DNA from: Anaerolinea sp. | GTDB lineage: Bacteria > Chloroflexota > Anaerolineae > JAAEKA01 | Length of the DNA: 5,243 nucleotides | Reading direction: 5' to 3' | Assembly: GCA_014879765.1 (NCBI GenBank) | Contig: JACSRL010000056.1 | Location: 1-5,243 of the forward strand | Shown: positions 5,234-5,243 of the stretch, one piece after another | How the letters are laid out: every line of letters begins with the position of its first letter | Numbering within the stretch: position 1 is the stretch's first letter | The notes under the pieces: model-generated | The model's input: the letters and a program-made list of their open reading frames with translations, nothing else | The model's database searches: none | What the model was told of the DNA's origin: nothing | Translations under genes and position numbers: made by a program

Positions 5234-5243
5234 CAGGTAGCCA

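Overview
The window is a GC-rich bacterial segment with five co-directional genes, all read from the minus strand, so gene order runs from the right edge to the left. The protein styles point to Chloroflexota (Anaerolineae/Caldilineae-like): a lipoprotein joining META domains to a bacterial SH3 domain, a DUF6325-type protein beside a small Ala/Gln-rich SHOCT protein, and short palindromic elements in the gaps. This placement is an inference from protein and repeat style, not from a marker gene.

Layout in transcription order: (1) an AbgT-family inner-membrane transporter at 5220-3568 with a strong ribosome binding site; (2) a serine-dependent glutaminase-family enzyme at 3407-2397; (3) a DUF6325-like cytosolic protein at 2235-1786; (4) a small membrane-anchored SHOCT-domain protein at 1630-1298; (5) a secreted lipoprotein with two tandem META domains and an SH3b domain, starting at 1168 and running off the left edge. 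Plus-strand reading frames in the window are antisense shadows of these genes.

The four intergenic gaps are of similar size (129-161 bp), and each holds inverted-repeat DNA: an 18-bp perfect inverted repeat between genes 1 and 2; a GTTCAG/AAACCGGGTTT element between 2 and 3; an 80-bp imperfect inverted repeat built from CTCGTAA/GTTACG heptamers between 3 and 4; and a 32-bp palindrome plus a second GTTCAG/AAACCCGGTTT element between 4 and 5.

Functionally, the transporter and the glutaminase-like enzyme may form an uptake-and-hydrolysis pair for a glutamate or glutamine derivative. The enzyme keeps the Ser-x-x-Lys catalytic pair but appears to have lost three residues that contact glutamine in classical glutaminases, which makes its substrate the most interesting open question here. 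DUF6325 and SHOCT probably work together in an unknown, possibly envelope-related, role. No mobile element with a transposase, CRISPR array, tRNA or rRNA is visible.
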